Assembly (NCBI GenBank): GCA_003508835.1
Contig: PUFA01000021.1
Location: 6,550,501-6,614,500 of the forward strand
DNA length: 64,000 bases
Direction: 5' to 3'
Source: Eonycteris spelaea
Taxonomy: Eukaryota; Chordata; Mammalia; Chiroptera; Pteropodidae
Shown: positions 59,900 through 64,000 of the stretch, piece after piece
How positions within the stretch are numbered: position 1 is the first letter of the stretch
Layout: the number at the start of each line of letters is the position of its first letter
Program-made: the position numbers and the translations under genes
The notes under the pieces: model-generated
Told to the model about the DNA's origin: nothing
The model's database searches: none
The model's input: the letters and a program-made list of their open reading frames with translations, nothing else

Positions 59900-60610
59900 T
59901 TTTTACCAGTTAAACAACATGGCCTGCCAGTCAACACCTAAAATCACTAACACAGCAAAAAATAGAGATCTGACCAGCATAACACAAAGATCTACCAATA
60001 AGATCTAATATATGTATATATCACTTTATATCAAACTACAGAATATCTTTTCAGAAATGCACACGTAGTACACTTCACCACGATGGACCGTATCCTGGGT
60101 CATAAAAACAAAGCAAACAAACATAAACATTATGTTCACATCATATTTAATAGGAAAAGATAACCTACTTCCTACAATCAAGGACAAAGTAAGGATCTCT
60201 TCATTAACTATTCCTATTTAACATTGCACTGGAAATCCTAACTAGTGGAATAAGGCAAGAAAGTGAGATAAAAAATATAAAGATTGGAAAGAAAGTAATA
60301 GAGCAGTGCCTATGTACTGATGACACGATTGTCTGTGTGGGGAACCCCAGGAATCATAATTGCATTCGGCAGGGCCGCACAACACAGGATCACCAGAGAG
60401 ACATGCAAACCATATAGACCTGGAGGAGGTGTTTTAAAATGCTCGCGTGACAGAGGACTGATATCTAGAATTTCTAGAGGACTTCCAGAACGTAACAGTA
60501 AAAAGCGAACAATCCAATTAGAAAGCAAGAAATGGTACGAGCAGGCCAGAGACCAGGGAGAGCGTGAAAGTGGGGCGGGAAGACGCAGGAGCAGAAGGGC
60601 AGCGTGAAGG
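59900..60610 (+). mobile_element. LINE-1 ORF2 relic, sense
   Basis: Ordered matches to LINE-1 ORF2: 'gatctgaccagcataacaca' (59968), 'cagaatatcttttcagaaat' (60040), 'gatggaccgtatcctgggtc' (60082), 'acattgcactggaaatccta' (60221), 'gtactgatgacacgattgtc' (60314) and 'ggactgatatctagaatttc' (60455). The segment at 60313-60335 is the decayed FADD active-site line of the reverse transcriptase, here reading C-T-D-D. Large parts of ORF2 are missing between 60130 and 60150. Frames are broken; the 95-codon frame at 60320-60607 is only a remnant of this and codes no working enzyme. Confidence 0.83.
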
Positions 60611-61535
60611 ATAGTCATGTATTTGAACTTCCACGTGGGAACGTAAGTATTAATAATGCGTGGTATTGATTCGTGTCCTTTTCAACTTTAGATAAATAAA
60701 AACAGTACAATGTAGCCTTCATTTTTAACTTTGCTAAACGTGTGTTATATTCATGCGTTTATTTGCATGGTATTAGATCAATTGAATGCTGTGGATGCAC
60801 AATTAGTATATCTGAAGTTTGTTGCTGAATCTTTCGATATTATAAATAATGTTTTAATTAAAAAATCTGGATTTTATCCATGCAGACATCAAGAACTCAC
60901 AAATATTATATTTATAGGGTTACAGCTGTTTTATACTATGTCCATGACTATTTAAGCCCAAGAACATTTAATATAAACCCTATATCTACTTATTATAATC
61001 CTTGAGCATATCAAACTTTTTTACTGAATTTGATGGTGAGAGATTACGGGTCAGTGAAAATTCGAATCTAGTGTCAAATGTTCAAATTAAAATTAGCTAG
61101 ACGTCCCCTTCAACCCCAGAATCATTATCTAACACTTCCTTAATATAGAATTCACATTCACTAGTATCCACAGGTGTATAAAGTTCCAGAAACAAAGCAA
61201 AACTAAATGAAACAAATTCACCAAAATATTTATATCGTCCTTTATGCACCATCTAAGAGAGCAAGCTCTTCTACATCTAATAAGCTCTTCTCCAAAGTAA
61301 AATTGAAGTCCCAAACTAGATTTTATAAAATGTCTATAAATTTAGTAGCTGTGCCTTAAATATGTTAAATATGTTTTAGAAATAATGTTAAATTCGATAG
61401 ATTGGCGTTTAAATGCCATCATAACATACAAATCTAAACACTCAGTTGCTTAACATCTACTGGATTATGTACCAATTGTAAAAATTCCCCACTGGTGTGA
61501 ATTTCCTTATCAAAAGATGAATCAGGCTGATCCAC
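60611..61535. other. Unassigned AT-rich DNA
   Basis: No gene or repeat was recognised. The plus open frame at 60731-60955 (74 codons) has no domain. Confidence 0.45.
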
Positions 61536-61539
61536 CATT

Positions 61540-61660
61540 TACAGATGTGATAGGTAGGGTCAGAGAGCCCGGAAGGTTGTACACAGGACTTTAAATCCTT
61601 CAGCCCTGAAGCAACACACAGCACTACTGTCACAGTCAGGTGGCCTTACCTAAATTCATG
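61540..61660 (-). mobile_element. Possible MIR or LINE-2 trace, antisense
   Basis: 'catttacagatgtgataggt' and 'ggactttaaatccttcagcc' (61586) resemble reversed MIR ('ccattttacagatgaggaaac...'). Weak and partial. Confidence 0.35.
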
Positions 61661-63400
61661 GGAGCTGAGAAATGTCTTCCTAGGCACCTGTGATGGAAGA
61701 AGAGTTTGCTATTGTGAAGGCAATAACAATCTCAGCCATTTTCCGGTCATCGAGTTTTTAGCTAACCGTCTCCCCGCAGCGGCTACACACACAGCCAGAA
61801 CACGTGGTCATGCCTCCTTCAAGGAAGACGTTCTAAAACTTCAATCCGGTGTGTCCAGATCGTAGTTTGTTTGCTGGGTCACCTGCTGTAGCCTCCTTTT
61901 AAGCTGAATATACCACTCTCAGTGTGCATATCTAGGAATTAAATAGATATGCCCCTTAGACACACACACACGCAGATACACAAACATAATAAGTGAGACA
62001 GATAACCAACTAAATTTTCCCTTCAAACAGAAGAAATAAAGAAAGCACCTAAGTTGCTTGCACAGAGAAAATTTGAATATCATAGGGCAGAGAATTTGAA
62101 GGTTTCTACCCTGAGAGTGGTTGGCCCTAATTCTGAGTGGCCACGGAAATTTCTTGGTCTCATTCTCCTCAATCCTTTTTGGGAGTTTATTTCCCTCTGG
62201 GAGATTCTTTATCCCCTTCAGTATTTTCCTTGGCCTGGTATTTTGTGGATGCTTGTGAGTGCGCACAAGTTTCTTAGGGCACGTTTTTGTTTTCGTTCTT
62301 GAATGAAGTGAACTCGACATTTCATAGGTAAACATACATTTCTAGAAAATGAATGGAATTCTTATCTACTGGGCTCTAGTAAATTCCATGTACCAGTAAA
62401 TAAATCAAAAGTCATTTGTAGATAAACTTATTTCTTTGTTTGGTCATTCCTTCCCCCCACCCACATATCTTACTATTGGCTGTTTTGTAATGATATTGAG
62501 CAAAAATGGGAAGAAGATATATCTTTAATCTGATCCTTAGTAGTTTTGTGTACCATGGAGGTTCTGATGAACACCACATAATTAATCTGATCTTTTGTTC
62601 AGTTTCAATGAAATCAAATGATTTACTGGGTTTTTATCACTCAAAATGTTTTAAAATTCCATGTATAGTTTTTTGAGGCCAAGAACAGTCGGCGTCTGCT
62701 CTTTGCATGACTCTGAAATTCCAGTTTGTGTCTTATACACTGTGCATTTTGTAAATCATTGTAAGTTAGGTCTGATAGTAGCTAGTCCATTGGGACAGTA
62801 CCAAGCAGTAGTTACCAGGGATATAATAAAAAGATGTTCGTCACTGTGTGGATGATTAGAATAGGTGAAACTAAACGTCCTTTAGACTAATGTTTGCTAT
62901 TAGAAGACAGTTGGATATTTGTGCAATGACAAATGCAGACATTTTGTTTTCCGATCAAGTACAAAATTTCAAATTTCAAATTTATTTAAATAAACAATTC
63001 AAAATTAAAACTGTCATTTGAAGAATTAACCCAGCGATGAAAGCAACTCTACTATTTTGACTATTATTCAGTTTCTACTTTTTGTAATTATTAGCGTTTG
63101 AATTGCCAAGTAGAGGCTTACATGTGCTGCTGGTGCTGCTTTGCTTTATGTACTGATTCGATGCTGCTTATTTAATGATTGTTAAGGCATTCCAAAATGT
63201 TTCACACATTGATCATTTTTTCTTGCATATCTTGCAAGCAACAGGCACTGATTTCAGCGAACTGCATATGAGTTTACTATAGAAAAAAAGATTTAACTAT
63301 GCATATGTGCAAGTGATTCTTCTGGGCATATTTAATTTTTTAGATATTCGAAATTCTTTACCCATGTTGTCAGTTACTTGGGCCCTGCTGATGTTGCCTT
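61661..63400. other. Unassigned DNA
   Basis: No gene. The 138-codon minus open frame (61919-62335) is rich in K and has no recognised domain. A short CA run lies at 61961-61970. Confidence 0.45.
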
Positions 63401-63403
63401 CAG

Positions 63404-63427
63404 TGGGGTGGGCGGGGGGTTGGAGGG
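63404..63427 (+). other. Predicted G-quadruplex motif
   Basis: Four runs of three or more G separated by short loops: GGGG-T-GGG-C-GGGGGG-TTGGA-GGG. It fits the standard G3+N1-7 pattern on plus. Confidence 0.75.
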
Positions 63428-64000
63428 CAGTGCTTTCCTGTTACCTTTTCTCACTCACAGAAACTAAACTACTTTAGCACTTCTCACTTAATTTTGCTAT
63501 AAAAGACGGTTGATAAGCAAACTCGGGATCTTTAATTGTTTTTGATATTGGTGAATTGAAATATAATCAGTGAAATCAAGATACTTTTCTATTCCCCCCA
63601 ATATATTGAAACTTAAATCGCGGTGTTATATTTATCAATATCAGTTGATTTAATAACTCAGATCTCTATACTTCAAACAGAAACCAAGCCATCAAAAGGC
63701 ATTTCTCTCTTACGTGCATTTGACTTTCTGATTTTAAAAACCAATTTACCAGTCATAACATTGCCAATTACCATTATTTTTCAACTTAAATTTTTTAGGA
63801 GATAAATTATATAAATAATATGAACTCTTAAGAAATTCTCAGTAAAAAACAAACAAACAAACGTTTTTCAGCAGGACTTGAGGCTAATTAACTGAGTGAT
63901 AATCAGCTTGACGTCCCCTCATATTTAGCAAAGGGAAATAAAACGAGTGCCCTGGGTTCCTTCAGCTTGACCCCCCGTGCCAGTCACTCACTGGAATAGA
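63428..64000. other. Unassigned AT-rich DNA
   Basis: No gene or repeat was recognised apart from a short (CAAA)n run at 63848-63862. Confidence 0.45.

Noticed and set aside
60320..60607. 95- and 102-codon frames on opposite strands
   Set aside because: Both lie in a decayed LINE-1 ORF2 fragment; they are remnants or shadows.
61919..62335. 138-codon minus-strand open frame
   Set aside because: No motif or composition typical of a protein, no supporting context, and length compatible with chance in 64 kb.
1..64000. Functional tRNA, U6, 7SK, Y RNA or 7SL genes
   Set aside because: Searched by eye for their hallmark words on both strands. None was found; the only RNA-gene match is the decayed 5S copy.

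Overview
The window looks like nuclear DNA of a placental mammal from a gene-poor region. The support is its repeat content, recognised by eye against remembered consensus text: decayed LINE-1, LINE-2, MIR, MER5A-type hAT-Charlie, a Tigger terminus, MaLR-like LTRs and a 5S rRNA retropseudogene, all set in AT-rich sequence with mammalian-style microsatellites. No Alu, rodent B1/B2, carnivore SINEC, ruminant Bov-tA/BovB, pig PRE1 or horse ERE was seen, so the species is not fixed. Lack of a young SINE fits several laurasiatherian lineages. A fruit bat is one untested possibility, because 5S-derived SINEs are known there.

No protein-coding gene can be supported. The longest open frame is 187 codons on the minus strand at 29674-30237. 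It sits in GC-rich DNA where stops are rare and shows no recognisable domain. All other open frames are short and mostly lie in repeats or microsatellites.

Layout. 0.65-5.6 kb: a long, decayed, minus-strand LINE-1, interrupted by a GC-rich block with a CTCF-like site (about 1.0-1.4 kb) and by an LTR-like insert (4.56-4.99 kb). 6.0-11.1 kb: LINE-2 pieces in both orientations and a MIR. 15.0 kb: two CTCF-like motifs 74 bp apart. 15.3-16.9 kb: a plus-strand LINE-1 piece abutting a minus-strand LINE-1 5' portion that appears to continue the element left at 5.6 kb. 21.8-22.3 kb: a 5S retropseudogene with a perfect 12-bp target-site duplication, then a hairpin, poly(A) and (GA)n. 22.4-23.1 kb: a stretch that has kept its CpGs. 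23.5-26.96 kb: three MIRs, a LINE-1 3' UTR piece and an LTR-like block. 28.2-30.2 kb: GC-rich and CpG-island-like DNA. 32.2-32.8 kb: a tetranucleotide microsatellite beside an LTR. 36.4-37.5 kb: LINE-2. 39.4-39.8 kb: LINE-1 3' UTR. 43.8-54.2 kb: LINE-2, MIR, MaLR, Tigger and MER5A pieces. 55.5-58.1 kb: microsatellites. 59.8-60.6 kb: an LTR fragment and a plus-strand LINE-1 ORF2 relic with a decayed reverse-transcriptase core. The rest is unassigned, mostly AT-rich DNA.

There is no operon-like or pathway organisation. The testable content is regulatory (CTCF-like motifs, CpG-rich blocks) and historical (nested, split and retroposed elements). No new biological system was found. Element families and boundaries are from memory of consensus sequences, and edges are approximate to tens of bases.
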